Source: Bradyrhizobium sp. SSBR45G
Lineage (GTDB): Bacteria; Pseudomonadota; Alphaproteobacteria; Rhizobiales; Xanthobacteraceae
Assembly (NCBI RefSeq): GCF_030159255.1
Contig: NZ_BSCT01000019.1
Location: 1 to 64,000, forward strand
Length of the DNA: 64,000 nt
Direction of reading: 5' to 3'
Position 1 is the first letter of the stretch. Every line of letters begins with the position of its first letter. The notes below the pieces were generated by a model. It was not told the origin of the DNA, did no database searches, and worked only from the letters and a program-made list of their open reading frames with translations. Shown in pieces: positions 36,178 through 47,800 of this stretch. Position numbers and translations under genes: made by a program.

Positions 36178-37734
36178 CTATTCCGCAGCCTGGAGGCGCG
36201 GCTGCTGAGGTCCGAAGTCTTCGCGGAAGTGCTTGAGCGCTGATAGCACGGGGTAGGGCGTGAAGCCGCCGAGCGCGCACAATGAGCCGAGCTTCATCGT
36301 GCCGCAGAGGTCTTCGACCAGGGCGATGTTCTCGGCCACGCGCTCGCCGCGGCGGATCTTGTCGATGGTCTCGGCGCCGCGCGTCGAGCCGATGCGGCAG
36401 GGCGTGCACTTGCCGCAGGATTCGATGGCGCAGAACTCCATCGCGAACCGCGCCTGCTTCGACATGTCGACGGTGTCGTCGAACACGACGATGCCGCCAT
36501 GGCCGATCAGGCCGTCCTTGGCGGCGAACGCCTCGTAGTCGAACGGCGTATCGAACAGCGCGCGCGGGAAGTAGGCCCCGAGCGGGCCGCCGACCTGCAC
36601 CGCGCGGACAGGGCGGCCGGTGAAGGTGCCGCCGCCGATGTCGTCGACCAGATCGCCCAGCGTGATGCCGAACGCGGTCTCGAACAGGCCGCCGAACTTG
36701 ACGTTGCCGGCGATCTGGATCGGCATCGTGCCGCGCGAGCGTCCCATGCCGAAATCGGCATAGGCCTTGGCGCCCTCGTCGAGGATGAAGGGAATGGCCG
36801 CGAACGACAGCAGATTGTTGACGACGGTCGGCTTGCCGAACAGGCCGTGATGGGCGGGCAGCGGCGGCTTGGCGCGGACCAGGCCGCGCTTGCCCTCGAG
36901 GCTCTCCATCAGCGCGGTCTCTTCGCCGCAGACATAGGCGCCCGCGCCGGTGCGCACCTCCAGCTCGAACGTATAGTCCGAGCCGGCGACCTTGTTGCCG
37001 AGCAGGCCGGCCGACTTGGCGATCTCGATCGCCTTGGTCATAGTGGCGATCGCGTGCGGATATTCCGAGCGGGTGTAGATGTAGCCCTTGGTGGCGCCCA
37101 CCGCGAGGCCGCAGATGGTCATGCCTTCGATGAGAACGAAGGGGTCGCCTTCCATCAGCATGCGGTCGGCGAAGGTGCCGCTATCGCCTTCGTCGGCATT
37201 GCAGATGACGTATTTGCGGTCGGCTGACGTCTGCGACACCGTCTTCCACTTGATGCCGGTCGGGAAGCCGGCGCCACCGCGGCCGCGCAGGCCGGACGTG
37301 GTGACCTCGGCGATCACTGCATCCGGCGTCAGCGTCAGGGCGCGCGTGAGGCCCTTGTAGCCGCCATGGGCGCGGTAGTCGTCGAGCGAGAGCGGATCGA
37401 CGACGCCGCAGCGGGCGAAGGTGAGGCGGGTCTGCCGCTTCAACCACGGGATCTCCTCGACCAGCCCGAGCGAGAGCTTGTGCGGCTTGTCGGCGATAAT
37501 AGCATCGAGCAGCGACGGCACGTCGTCTGCCGTCACCGGGCCGAAGCCGAAGCGCCCTTGCGCCGTCGCCAGCTCGACCAGCGGCTCCAGCCAGTACAAC
37601 CCACGGGAGCCGTTCCGGACGATCTCAATTTCGACACCCCGGGCCAGCGCCGCGCTGTGCAGCGCGTGGGCGACTTCATCGGCGCCGACGGCGAGCGCGC
37701 CGGCATCACACGGGACAAAAAGACGCACGCTCAT
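36178..37734 (-). CDS. fdsB: Formate dehydrogenase beta subunit (NuoF-like)
   Basis: A 518-residue flavoprotein that takes electrons from FdsA and reduces NAD+. The N-terminal ~100 residues form a thioredoxin-like [2Fe-2S]-type fold related to NuoE (RLFVPCDAGALAVGAD), followed by the NuoF-like FMN/NAD domain with GLRGRGGAGFPTGIKWKTV near residue 150 and CNADEGDSGTFADR near 180, and a [4Fe-4S] motif ESCGKCTPCRIGSTRG near 440. The start ATG overlaps the fdsG stop by four bases (ATGA). Confidence 0.96.
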   Translation of the reverse strand: MSVRLFVPCDAGALAVGADEVAHALHSAALARGVEIEIVRNGSRGLYWLEPLVELATAQGRFGFGPVTADDVPSLLDAIIADKPHKLSLGLVEEIPWLKRQTRLTFARCGVVDPLSLDDYRAHGGYKGLTRALTLTPDAVIAEVTTSGLRGRGGAGFPTGIKWKTVSQTSADRKYVICNADEGDSGTFADRMLMEGDPFVLIEGMTICGLAVGATKGYIYTRSEYPHAIATMTKAIEIAKSAGLLGNKVAGSDYTFELEVRTGAGAYVCGEETALMESLEGKRGLVRAKPPLPAHHGLFGKPTVVNNLLSFAAIPFILDEGAKAYADFGMGRSRGTMPIQIAGNVKFGGLFETAFGITLGDLVDDIGGGTFTGRPVRAVQVGGPLGAYFPRALFDTPFDYEAFAAKDGLIGHGGIVVFDDTVDMSKQARFAMEFCAIESCGKCTPCRIGSTRGAETIDKIRRGERVAENIALVEDLCGTMKLGSLCALGGFTPYPVLSALKHFREDFGPQQPRLQAAE

Positions 37735-38207
37735 CGCTGGGCCTCCGAGACGAGAGCATCGATACGGGCTTCATCTAGACGGCCGACCAGACGGCCGTCG
37801 AGCATCGCCGAGGGCGCCGTCGCGCACAGGCCGAGGCAGTAGATCGGCTCGAGCGTCACGCGCTCGTCGGCTGTGGTGTTGCCGATGGCAATGCCGAGCT
37901 TCGCTTCGGCGCGCGCCGCGAGCGCATCGCCGCCGGCAGCCTGACAGGCCTCGGCGCGGCACAGCTTCAGCACGTGACGGCCGGCCTTCTTGGCGCGGAA
38001 ATCATGGTAGAACGTGAACACGCCGTAAACCTCGGCGCGCGACAGGTTCAACGCGGAGGCGATCATCGGGAGGGCGTCCTCCGGCACGTAGCCGAACGTC
38101 TCCTGCAACGCATGAAGGATCGGCAAGGTTGCCCCCTCCATCTTGCTATGTTCGGCGATGATCTCGGCGCCGCGCGCCGCCTCCCAAGTCTCGTACACCG
38201 GCGTCAT
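37731..38207 (-). CDS. fdsG: Formate dehydrogenase gamma subunit (NuoE-like)
   Basis: A 158-residue [2Fe-2S] subunit of the FdsGBA complex, related to NuoE. The cluster ligands are the two pairs in LCRAEACQAAGG and YCLGLCATAPS. The first gene of the operon fdsG-fdsB-fdsA-fdhD-fdsD, it diverges from a LysR gene. The start MTPVYETWEAARGAEI fits; the 3' end overlaps fdsB by four bases. Confidence 0.95.
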   Translation of the reverse strand: MTPVYETWEAARGAEIIAEHSKMEGATLPILHALQETFGYVPEDALPMIASALNLSRAEVYGVFTFYHDFRAKKAGRHVLKLCRAEACQAAGGDALAARAEAKLGIAIGNTTADERVTLEPIYCLGLCATAPSAMLDGRLVGRLDEARIDALVSEAQR

Positions 38208-38468
38208 CCTGATCCCGATTCTGCGTTGAAAACGTTTCGCACATCAGAATTGGAATTGCTCAAGATATCAATAAAGCAGTCCCGTGCTGCGATAGCGAAA
38301 CGCAATCGAGAGATAGCTAGAAGTTGACGAAAAACAGGCCTTCTCGCGACCCCGATGCGGCGCGTTTTACCATGTCGGCGATCGCCGTGCCGTGATAGAG
38401 TTTCACTTTGGCGTGGCCGCCGAAAAACGTGCGGAACCAGGCTGTTCAACCGCTGGAAGGCCGACCTC

Positions 38469-39362
38469 TTGATCGACAAGCTTGAACTGCTGCTGGCGCT
38501 GGCCAAGGAGCGCCATTTCGGCCGGGCGGCGGAGACATGCGGCGTCACCCAGCCGACCATGTCGACCAGCATCAAACAGCTCGAGGAGATCCTCGGGGTG
38601 ATGCTGGTGCAGCGCGGCTCGCGGTTCCAGGGGTTCACGCCGGAGGGCGAGCGCACGCTCGACTGGGCGCGCCGGATCGTCGGCGACTTCCGGGCGATGC
38701 GGCAGGAGATCAACGGCCTCAAGGACAAGCTCTCCGGCGAAATACGGCTTGCGGCGGTGCCGACCGTGCTCGGCATGGTTGCGTCGCTGACGACCCCGTT
38801 CCGTGCGCGGCATCCGGAGGTGCGGTTCCGCATCATGTCGTGCACGTCGGCCGACGTGCTCGGCCTGCTGGAGAACCTCGAGGTCGATGCCGGGCTGACC
38901 TATATCGAGAACGAGCCGATCGGCCGTGTCAGAACCATCCCGCTCTACAACGAAAGCTACCGGCTGCTGACGGCGCCCGACGCGATGTTCGGCGATCGCG
39001 AGCAGGTGACCTGGCAGGAGGTCGGGCAGGTGCCGCTGTGCCTCCTGACCCCGGACATGCAGAACCGCCGCATCATCGATCGCGCCTTGCGCGCCGCCGG
39101 CAACGAGGTCACGCCGACGCTGACCTCGAACTCGCTGCTCGTGCTCTACACCCATGTGAAGACCGGCCGCTGGGCCAGCGTGATGCCGGCCAAGCTGGCC
39201 GAGACCTTGGGTCTCGCCGACAAGGTGCGCTCGATCCCGATCATCGATCCCGTCATCAACTACCAGATCGGCCTCGTCATCCCGCAGCGCGACCCGATGA
39301 CCCCGCTGATCGCGGCGCTGGTCCAGATTGCGCGCGAGGTCGCGCCCAGTCTGCAGGCGTGA
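38469..39362 (+). CDS. LysR-family regulator, divergent from fds operon
   Basis: A 297-residue LysR-type transcription factor. The N-terminal helix-turn-helix is KLELLLALAKERHFGRAAET, CGVTQPTMSTSIKQLEEILG; the effector domain follows with LSGEIRLAAVPTVLGMVASL near residue 90. A TTG codon at 38469 is the likely start: GGAAGG lies eight bases ahead and no upstream ATG gives a family-like start. It diverges from fdsG across 260 bases with A-rich stretches (GATAGCGAAACGCAATCGAG) where its binding site probably is. It is the natural candidate for a formate-responsive activator of the fds genes; that is inference. Confidence 0.9.
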   Translation: MIDKLELLLALAKERHFGRAAETCGVTQPTMSTSIKQLEEILGVMLVQRGSRFQGFTPEGERTLDWARRIVGDFRAMRQEINGLKDKLSGEIRLAAVPTVLGMVASLTTPFRARHPEVRFRIMSCTSADVLGLLENLEVDAGLTYIENEPIGRVRTIPLYNESYRLLTAPDAMFGDREQVTWQEVGQVPLCLLTPDMQNRRIIDRALRAAGNEVTPTLTSNSLLVLYTHVKTGRWASVMPAKLAETLGLADKVRSIPIIDPVINYQIGLVIPQRDPMTPLIAALVQIAREVAPSLQA

Positions 39363-39411
39363 GGCGAGTGTTGCGATCGCCCGGCGCACGCGTGCAGCCC
39401 CGCAGGGCGGC

Positions 39412-39711
39412 TCAGGACCCCGCGAGTGCCAACCTCAGGGACACAGCCGCCGCAACGAGAATTGGGCCGAGCACCAGCCCGTAACGGCCCGCTGAGAGCG
39501 CCATGGTGATCCCGAACACAGCACCCGTGAGGAACAGTCCGACCAGCAGGATCACAATCGGCGCAAACAGGACAATGAGAAGGAGGTTGCTGGTCGTGCC
39601 GATGGCGCTCCACGCGGCTGCTGACAGCGCAGAAGCGACGGCGGCGGAGATCAGCGTGTCGAAGACGAGCCTCAAGGTGCCTCCGGCCATCGCAGGCATT
39701 GGCCACCGCAT
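39412..39711 (-). CDS. Small membrane protein (hypothetical)
   Basis: A 99-residue protein with three hydrophobic segments: FDTLISAAVASALSAAAW, LLLIVLFAPIVILLVGLFL and VLGPILVAAAVSLRLALA. ATG 39711 has GGAGG five bases ahead; the in-frame TTG at 39780 is less likely. No family is recognised. It lies between two plus-strand genes, converging on the LysR gene. Confidence 0.6.
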   Translation of the reverse strand: MRWPMPAMAGGTLRLVFDTLISAAVASALSAAAWSAIGTTSNLLLIVLFAPIVILLVGLFLTGAVFGITMALSAGRYGLVLGPILVAAAVSLRLALAGS

Positions 39712-39935
39712 CCGCTCCTCCAACTCCGACACGGTCGCGCTGCTGTCACCCAGGGCTCCAATGTTGGGGCGAAGGCGCAATTGATCACGCTATCGCGGCA
39801 GCGTTAAGAATAGTTGTGGGCTATGCCAGACCCGATCGCCTCGTCAATCCTGATGCGTCACAACCACCGTCATTCCGCATGCGCAGGACAGGGCGGGTCG
39901 GCACGTGTATGTCCGACATATGAGGGAGGCAAGAC

Positions 39936-40479
39936 GTGAGGACCGAGGCGATGCCGGCCGAGCAGTTCTGGCGGATCATTGCGCGAACGATTGCGGCTTC
40001 CGCCGGCGAAGTCGGAAGCGCTCGAATCGGCCCTGCGCGAGCTGCCCCTGGAGCAGATCACCGGCTTCGAGGTCGCGTTTCGCCGCTATCTGAACGCAGC
40101 CTATACGTGGGACCTCTGGGGCGCCGCCTACGTCGTCCATGGCGGCTGTTCAGATGACGGCTTCGAGTATTTCCGGCGCTGGCTCGTGACGCGCGGTCGG
40201 GAGGTCTACGAGGCTGCGATGGCCGATCCGGACAGTCTGGCTGACTTCGATGGCGCGGCCGGCCCGAATGGGGCCTGGGAGTTCGAAGCGATCTACTATG
40301 TCACGTTGAAGGTTTTTCGGGAGAAGGGCGGACAGGGCGACGTCCGCGATCACTCCGAGCCGGAGGCCGGCCTCGGCGGACCGGAGCCGTCCGGCGATGC
40401 CTTCGAAGAGGACGACGAGCATCTCGCCAAGCGCTACCAGAAGCTATGGCAGCGCTTCGGCGACAATCCGCTCGGATGA
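39936..40479 (+). pseudogene. DUF4240 gene, frameshifted near its start
   Basis: The product should be a DUF4240 protein, small and cytoplasmic, of unknown function. A GTG at 39936 has GGGAGG six bases ahead and reads MRTEAMPAEQFWRIIARTIA, the usual start (EQFWxxI). Near 40005-40010 the coding phase changes; the plus-one frame carries SEALESALRELPLEQITGFE, AAYTWDLWGAAYVVHGGCSD and DGFEYFRRWLVTRGREVYEA, the family core, and ends at 40479. A continuous frame would need one base added or lost (two lost) there. Either the gene is inactivated, the sequence has an error, or frameshifting occurs. Confidence 0.75.
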
Positions 40480-40528
40480 ACCGGCGGGGCGATGCGATGA
40501 AGTCGCCGCGGCGCGCAGCGATCCTCGA

Positions 40529-40846
40529 TCACGGCCGGCACGTGGTCCGCAGTTCGAAATGCGCCGCCTGCTCGTCGTAGCGACTGAGCAGGCGCTGCGC
40601 GGCCGGCGGCACGACGGCCGTTTCATGCGCCGGCCCGGCGAAGCGAACGATCGCGTCCTGGTCGGCGAACGCCATGATCGTCATGAATTCGACCTCGGTG
40701 TCGTCAGGCCGGCGCAGCAGCTCGATGCCGAGAAGTCCCTCGATCTTCCGGTCCATGATGCCCGGAAAGATCGTCGCACGGAGCAGGTCTTCATAGGCAT
40801 CTGCATTGGCCGGGCTGGTCCAGCCGCGCCAAATACGTTTCAGCAT
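40529..40846 (-). CDS. Small ABM-type monooxygenase-like protein
   Basis: A 105-residue protein of the dimeric alpha-beta barrel (antibiotic biosynthesis monooxygenase-like) group. It starts MLKRIWRGWTSPANADAYED, then LLRATIFPGIMDRKIEGLLG, a hallmark of the family, and VEFMTIMAFADQDAIVRFAG with a buried beta strand. Typical members are small quinone or haem-acting enzymes or have no known enzymatic role. GAGG lies eight bases before ATG 40846. The gene is single; its 3' end converges on the DUF4240 gene. Confidence 0.85.
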   Translation of the reverse strand: MLKRIWRGWTSPANADAYEDLLRATIFPGIMDRKIEGLLGIELLRRPDDTEVEFMTIMAFADQDAIVRFAGPAHETAVVPPAAQRLLSRYDEQAAHFELRTTCRP

Positions 40847-40970
40847 CTGTTCGTCCTCAGCTGTGCACGGTGAAGTCGCTGCAGCTTCGCATCGTCCGTG
40901 CGACGCGGACTTGGCGAAAATTGCCATCTGCTGTTTCGTCCGCATCCGTCGGGTCGTTCAGTTCGATGAC

Positions 40971-41673
40971 TTCCGAAAAACAAAAACTTCTTGCCATTTT
41001 TCTGAATTCATGATTGTCTCTGCCCATCCCGCCTCATGCAAAGGGGCGTTGCGCGCGATCGTCACGACACGCGAGGCGGGGAGGCGGTGGCCGCGAGAGT
41101 TCGCAGCAGGCTCGTCAAGAGCATGCCGACGAACGAACCTCTTGCGGACGTGAAGTCGTAGCGGCCTGACACCCCGAAGCCGGTGTCTCCCGCGCAATGC
41201 GCAAGCATTGCCGCGGCATGGTGGCCAACAAGCCGGCGCACCAGGGCGACTGCGTATAAGCGTGAGACCATCGCGCAGGGAAGGCCGGGCGTGTCCGGCT
41301 GCACCTGTGGTACCTGCCGCCTGCATTTTTCTCGCAGGCGGGCCGCAGGCGTCAGCCGACGTCTGGCCTTCCCTGCGCCCTTTGCAGTGTCGAGGGGCAT
41401 GACTGATCGCAGACCTCGGGCGTCATGTGCCGCGAGAGCGCGTCGTCATGTCCGATCTTGTTAGAAGCGCTGACGCCGTTGCTGTTTGAAGTGTGAATCG
41501 GATCCTCAGGTGTCGTCCCGGGCAAGCCGCGATGCGCGACAGCGCGTCGTGGCGCCGACCCGGGACCCATACGCCGCGGCGGGTGCGAGGCGCGGGATAG
41601 ACGACGGGTGTGCCTCACACCGCTCCCTGGGAGTATGGGTCCCGGGTCAAGCCCGGGACGACAGCGGTGGTTG
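40971..41673 (+). repeat. Dispersed ~700-bp repeat, copy B
   Basis: Same orientation and landmarks as 1059-1757 (see that entry). Copy B begins at TTCCGAAAAACAAAAACTTC and ends at CCCGGGACGACAGCGGTGG. Its palindromic tail is more perfect than in copy A: GTCGTCCCGGGC (41512-41523) pairs with GCCCGGGACGAC (41651-41662), and GGGACCCATAC with GTATGGGTCCC. It starts in the promoter side of the ABM-like gene and contains no gene of its own. Confidence 0.85.
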
Positions 41674-41766
41674 TTGATGCAGTTGTGCTGGGAGCGTGCT
41701 CATCGTTCGTGCCAATCAACACGGGCTTGGCCCGGGCGGGCGCCAACATCGGGCTGTGCGATACAG

Positions 41767-41925
41767 CGCCCTCGCCCCTTGCGGGAGAGGGCATCTCAAG
41801 CCTTTCCTCGCACGCGGTTGGGTGAGGGGTATCTCTCGGCGAGCTACGCTCGTGGAAGCATACCCCTCACCCAAGCGAGCTTGCTGCACCGTCCGACATG
41901 CCCTCTCCCGCAAGGGGCGAGGGCG
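41767..41925. repeat. Large nested palindrome with 28-bp perfect arms
   Basis: The outer arms 41767-41794 and 41898-41925 are perfect inverted copies 28 bp long, containing CGCCCTCGCCCCTTGCGGG and its complement. Inner arms TTGGGTGAGGGGTAT (41818-41832) and ATACCCCTCACCCAA (41860-41874) also match perfectly, so two nested hairpins form. It lies 84 bases from the stop codon of the histidine kinase gene on the minus strand and might act as its 3' end. Confidence 0.85.
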
Positions 41926-42008
41926 CAGTCATTTGCACCGCGCTCTTCTGCGGTTGTTTGAGCGCCGCGGTGATGGCCTTAGTCGTTGATCAGCAGCGAG
42001 CGCCGACC

Positions 42009-44333
<2,325 letters not shown>

Positions 44334-44542
44334 GCTGTAGACCCCCGAAACTTTCTTTGGATACCCGAATTTCGAAAGAGCCCCAGCCGCTTCCGAATCA
44401 AGTTGATTTGAATCCAGATTTCTCAGGCTGTCGAGAGTCAACGATTTGGCAAAAGCTAATAAATCTTATCCAATGCGGATTTGTCATGGCGAAAAGCCGG
44501 CCGGAGGAGTCCGAAGCGAGAACGGAGCGTGACTTTACGGCT

Positions 44543-45931
44543 TCAGCCGTGCGGCGGCTCGGCGTGACTGATGACGCGCTTCACCGTCGGGAAGGCGCGC
44601 CGCACGCCGCGCTCAATGTGGTCGACGTTGTCGTGCACCTTGAGCACGCTCATCGACGGCGCGGCGCGGCAGTGGAAGTTGACGATCTCGCCGGCCTCGG
44701 TGTTGCGGACGCGGATGTTGTGCACGTCGTACATGTCGGTCTCGGCGGCGAAGCGCTGCAGCGCCTCGGCGATCTCGGCGACGCGTTGCGCCGACGCGTC
44801 GATGCCGAACGGCAGCTCGGGTTCGAGAGGCTCGATATGGGTGTCGACCTCGACGTCGGCGCCGAACTCGTCACGGATCGAGCGCTCCAGCTCGTGCGCG
44901 ATCGCATGCGCGGCGACCAGGCTCATGTCGCCGTCGACCTCGAGATCGATCGCGACAATGAGCCGGCCGCCGATGTCGTGGACGGTGACGTGGTGAATGG
45001 CGAGGCCGGAATTGCGCGCGATCACCATGATGCGCTCGCGCACGCTCTCATTGCTCAGCGCCACTGGCACCGTGGTGAAAGTGACGTCGGCCTCCGACAG
45101 GCTCTTGCCGACCGCGGCCTGCGCCTGGCGCTTGATCTCGTCGACGCGGTCGATCGGATAGGTGCGCGGCACCTGCACGGTGGCGTCGACGAAATGCGTG
45201 GCGCCGACGAGCCGCACGCGCAGGCGCTCAACGTCGACGACGCCGGCGACCGAACGGATCGCGGCGTCCGCCTTCTCGGCCGCGCCTTCCGGCGCACGGT
45301 CGAGCAGTGTTTCTACGGTGGAGCGCGCGAGCCGAAGGCCGAGCACCGAGATCATCACGGCGACGGCGACGGCGGCGGCGGAATCGCCCCACCAGAAGCC
45401 GAGCGCGGAGAGGACGAGGCCGGCGATGACGGCGATCGAGCCAAGCACGTCGGAGGCGAAATGCAGCGCGTCGGCGGCGAGCGCCTGGCTGTGGGTCTCG
45501 TGCGCGGCACGGTGCAGCGCGCGGGCGCGCCAGAAGTTCACGGCGATGTCGATCGCCAGCACCACGAACGGGATCGCCGAAAGCGATGGCGGCGCCGCTG
45601 CCTCGCGCAGGCGGCTGACGGATTCGACCAGCACGCCGCCGGCCAGCACATAGAGCAGGGCGATGACGCCGAGCGCCGACAGGCTCTCCAGCTTGCCGTG
45701 GCCGTAATGATGCTCGTCGTCGGCCGGCCGGTCCGATACCCGAACCACCATCCAGGTGATGACGGTGGCGACGACGTCCACCGCGCTGTGCAGCGCCTCG
45801 GAGACGAGTGCGAGACTGCCGATCAGGATGCCGACGATAAACTTCGCCGCGGCCATGCTGGCGCTCGCCGCGATCGAGATCGCGGCGACGCGGGCTTTTC
45901 CGGAGTCGGGATGGGAGACGGCATCGCTCAT
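44543..45931 (-). CDS. Cation diffusion facilitator (CDF) transporter
   Basis: A 462-residue CDF-family metal/H+ antiporter, longer than the usual ~300. Six membrane helices lie within the first 210 residues; the metal-site residues are H48 and D52 in SEALHSAVDVV and the second pair in DALHFASDVLG. The HHYGHGKLESLSALG loop is characteristic. The C-terminal part contains about two tandem metallochaperone-like alpha-beta domains (GATHFVDATVQVPRTYPIDR; VDTHIEPLEPELPF). Substrate is Zn2+, Fe2+ or Mn2+ by family. The neighbouring gene at 46040 is 108 bases upstream. Confidence 0.92.
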   Translation of the reverse strand: MSDAVSHPDSGKARVAAISIAASASMAAAKFIVGILIGSLALVSEALHSAVDVVATVITWMVVRVSDRPADDEHHYGHGKLESLSALGVIALLYVLAGGVLVESVSRLREAAAPPSLSAIPFVVLAIDIAVNFWRARALHRAAHETHSQALAADALHFASDVLGSIAVIAGLVLSALGFWWGDSAAAVAVAVMISVLGLRLARSTVETLLDRAPEGAAEKADAAIRSVAGVVDVERLRVRLVGATHFVDATVQVPRTYPIDRVDEIKRQAQAAVGKSLSEADVTFTTVPVALSNESVRERIMVIARNSGLAIHHVTVHDIGGRLIVAIDLEVDGDMSLVAAHAIAHELERSIRDEFGADVEVDTHIEPLEPELPFGIDASAQRVAEIAEALQRFAAETDMYDVHNIRVRNTEAGEIVNFHCRAAPSMSVLKVHDNVDHIERGVRRAFPTVKRVISHAEPPHG

Positions 45932-46039
45932 AGGCGCGGATGTAGCAGCCGAGGCCGCGCCATGAAAGCCGGGATCGCGCGGCCCATGTGCATGGATCGC
46001 GCACTGTTTCGATTGCTTCTAAATGTCAGGAGATTGCGA

Positions 46040-47008
46040 TCACACGGTCACCACGATCTTGCCGAGATGCTTGTTCGCCTCCATGTGCGCGAACGCCGCG
46101 CCGATGTCGTCGAAGCCGAACACGCGGTCGATCGGAAGGCGCAAGCTGCGCTGCTCGACGGCGCCCCAGATGTCCGTCTTGACCTCGTCGAAGATCGCGC
46201 GGATCTCCTCGATCGAACGGGTGCGGAAGGTGACGCCGACATAGGTGATGCGGCGCGCCGCGTGGAGGTCGAAGTTGAAATCGGCATGGGTGCCGCCGAG
46301 CCGGCCGACATTGACGATGCGGCCGAGCACCTTGGTCGCGGCAAGGTTCTGATTGGCGACCGAGCCCGAGACCTGGTCGATGATCAGGTCGACGCCCCGG
46401 CCATGCGTCGCCTGCAGCACCTGATCGACCCAGGCGGGATCGCTCGAATCGATCGCGAGATCGGCGCCGAACTCCTTGAGCCGATTGCGGCGCATCGCAT
46501 CGGTGGAAGAGCCGATGACGAGCGAGGCGCCCTTGAGCTTGGCGATCTGCATCGCCATCAGGCCGACGCCGGAGCTCGCGCCCTGCACGAGCACGGCCTG
46601 GCCGGGCTGCAGCGCGCCGTTGGTGACGACGGCGTTGTGCATCGTCGAGAGCGCGATCGGCAGCGTGGCCGCCTCGTCGAAATTCATGTTCGACGGTGCG
46701 TGGAACAGCCGGCCATGATCGGCGAGGGTGTATTCGGCAAAGGCGGCGGCGCCGGAGCCCATCACTCTGTCGCCGACCTTCACGCCCTTGGCGTCAGGCC
46801 CAAGCTCGGCAACCTCGCCGGCCCATTCCATGCCGAGCACAGTGCCGACGCCGCCGGCGGCGCCATGCACATGGCCCTTGGTCATGCCGAGATCGGCCCG
46901 GTTGAGACCGCAGGCGCGCACGCGCACCAGCACCTGGGTGCCCTTCGGCGCGGGCTTGGCAATCTCGGTGATCGCGGCGCCCTGGGCGCCATAGACATAA
47001 GCTTTCAT
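46040..47008 (-). CDS. Zinc-independent quinone oxidoreductase (MDR family)
   Basis: A 322-residue medium-chain dehydrogenase/reductase of the quinone-oxidoreductase type. GLNRADLGMTKGHVHGAAGG near residue 35 is the N-terminal catalytic fold without the catalytic zinc cysteines; the NADPH Rossmann motif is VQGASSGVGLMAMQIAKL near 143. It ends DDIGAAFAHMEANKHLGKIV, as typical for the family. It should reduce a quinone or enone with NADPH. ATG 47008 follows AGGATT. No operon partner is clear. Confidence 0.9.
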   Translation of the reverse strand: MKAYVYGAQGAAITEIAKPAPKGTQVLVRVRACGLNRADLGMTKGHVHGAAGGVGTVLGMEWAGEVAELGPDAKGVKVGDRVMGSGAAAFAEYTLADHGRLFHAPSNMNFDEAATLPIALSTMHNAVVTNGALQPGQAVLVQGASSGVGLMAMQIAKLKGASLVIGSSTDAMRRNRLKEFGADLAIDSSDPAWVDQVLQATHGRGVDLIIDQVSGSVANQNLAATKVLGRIVNVGRLGGTHADFNFDLHAARRITYVGVTFRTRSIEEIRAIFDEVKTDIWGAVEQRSLRLPIDRVFGFDDIGAAFAHMEANKHLGKIVVTV

Positions 47009-47146
47009 CGCAAGGAATCCTGTCCGGCCGGAGGCAGCGGCGAGCGGACCGTGCCGCTCGCGCCTGCGCACCGCCTACAGGCGGCGCGCTGTTCCGACAA
47101 GACTTCAAAAGCGATGGAAGCCGTTCGGCTGACGCGGCGTGTCGCG

Positions 47147-47566
47147 TCAGGCGGCGACGGGCGCTTCCGCCTCGTCGAAGGCGGTCGAGATGTCGCGCAT
47201 GCTGATGACGCCGGCCAGCGCGAAGTCGACGATGACCGGCAGATGGCGGATGTGGTGCACGTTCATCAGGTGCCGCACATGCTCCAGCGTGTCCTCGGTG
47301 CTGCAGGAGATCAGCCGCTGCGGCGAGATCAGCTGCGAGACCTTCAGATTGACGCCGGCGGCGCCATGCTCGGCGATGGCGCGCACGACATCGCGCTCGG
47401 TGAACATGCCGGCCGCGGTGTTGCCTTCCGTGCGGACGACGTCCTTGACGACGAGGGCGCTGACATCGCTGGCGCGCATCAGCTGCGCCGCCACGCCAAC
47501 GGTCTCGTTCATTCGCACCGTGATCACGCGCGCTGTCTTGTTGCGCAGGATGTCTCCGACTTTCAT
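47147..47566 (-). CDS. CBS-domain pair protein
   Basis: A 139-residue protein made of two CBS domains (Bateman module), which bind adenine nucleotides. First domain: RVITVRMNETVGVAAQLMRA, SALVVKDVVRTEGNTAAGMF, TERDVVRAIAEHG; second: RLISCSTEDTLEHVRHLMNV, HHIRHLPVIVDFALAGVISM and RDISTAFDE. A role in energy sensing is family knowledge. A 21-bp palindrome 36 bases upstream of ATG 47566 is shared with the two OxlT genes, suggesting common control. Confidence 0.92.
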   Translation of the reverse strand: MKVGDILRNKTARVITVRMNETVGVAAQLMRASDVSALVVKDVVRTEGNTAAGMFTERDVVRAIAEHGAAGVNLKVSQLISPQRLISCSTEDTLEHVRHLMNVHHIRHLPVIVDFALAGVISMRDISTAFDEAEAPVAA

Positions 47567-47601
47567 GGCACCCTCCCGTTGGTTTTCATTTACGGCCCAA
47601 G

Positions 47602-47622
47602 TCTGGTATACGTTATGCCAGA
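47602..47622. promoter_or_regulatory. YTGGTATA-N3-TATKCCAR site 1 (CBS gene)
   Basis: TCTGGTATA-CGT-TATGCCAGA: the arms match as a palindrome with one mismatch. It lies 36 bases upstream of the CBS gene start at 47566. Sites at 49194-49212 and 50702-50720 have the same arrangement. GntR-type regulators bind TGGTATACCA-like sites, so a GntR regulator is the best guess. Confidence 0.75.
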
Positions 47623-47741
47623 AGTCAATCGGTCTGAGCGGTTTTTGTGCGTCCCAGCCCCTGATTTCGCGTCAGTCATCCTGTCCTTCCCGGCGCTTTC
47701 GGTCGGGACTGCTGCAGATGGGCCTTCGGGAGAGCCTGGCC

Positions 47742-47773
47742 CAAAACAAAAGAGGCGCACCGGGGTGCGCCTC
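47742..47773 (-). terminator. Rho-independent terminator of oxlT-like gene 1
   Basis: On the minus strand, GAGGCGCACC-CC-GGTGCGCCTC is a perfect 10-bp stem followed by TTTTGTTTTG, the pattern of an intrinsic terminator 28 bases after the stop of the MFS gene at 47801. Confidence 0.9.
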
Positions 47774-47800
47774 GTGAAGTTGCGGGAAGAAAGTGGGACG

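Noticed and set aside
33253..36243. A 996-codon open frame opposite fdsA
   Set aside because: Antisense shadow of fdsA; no ribosome site and no conserved motif.
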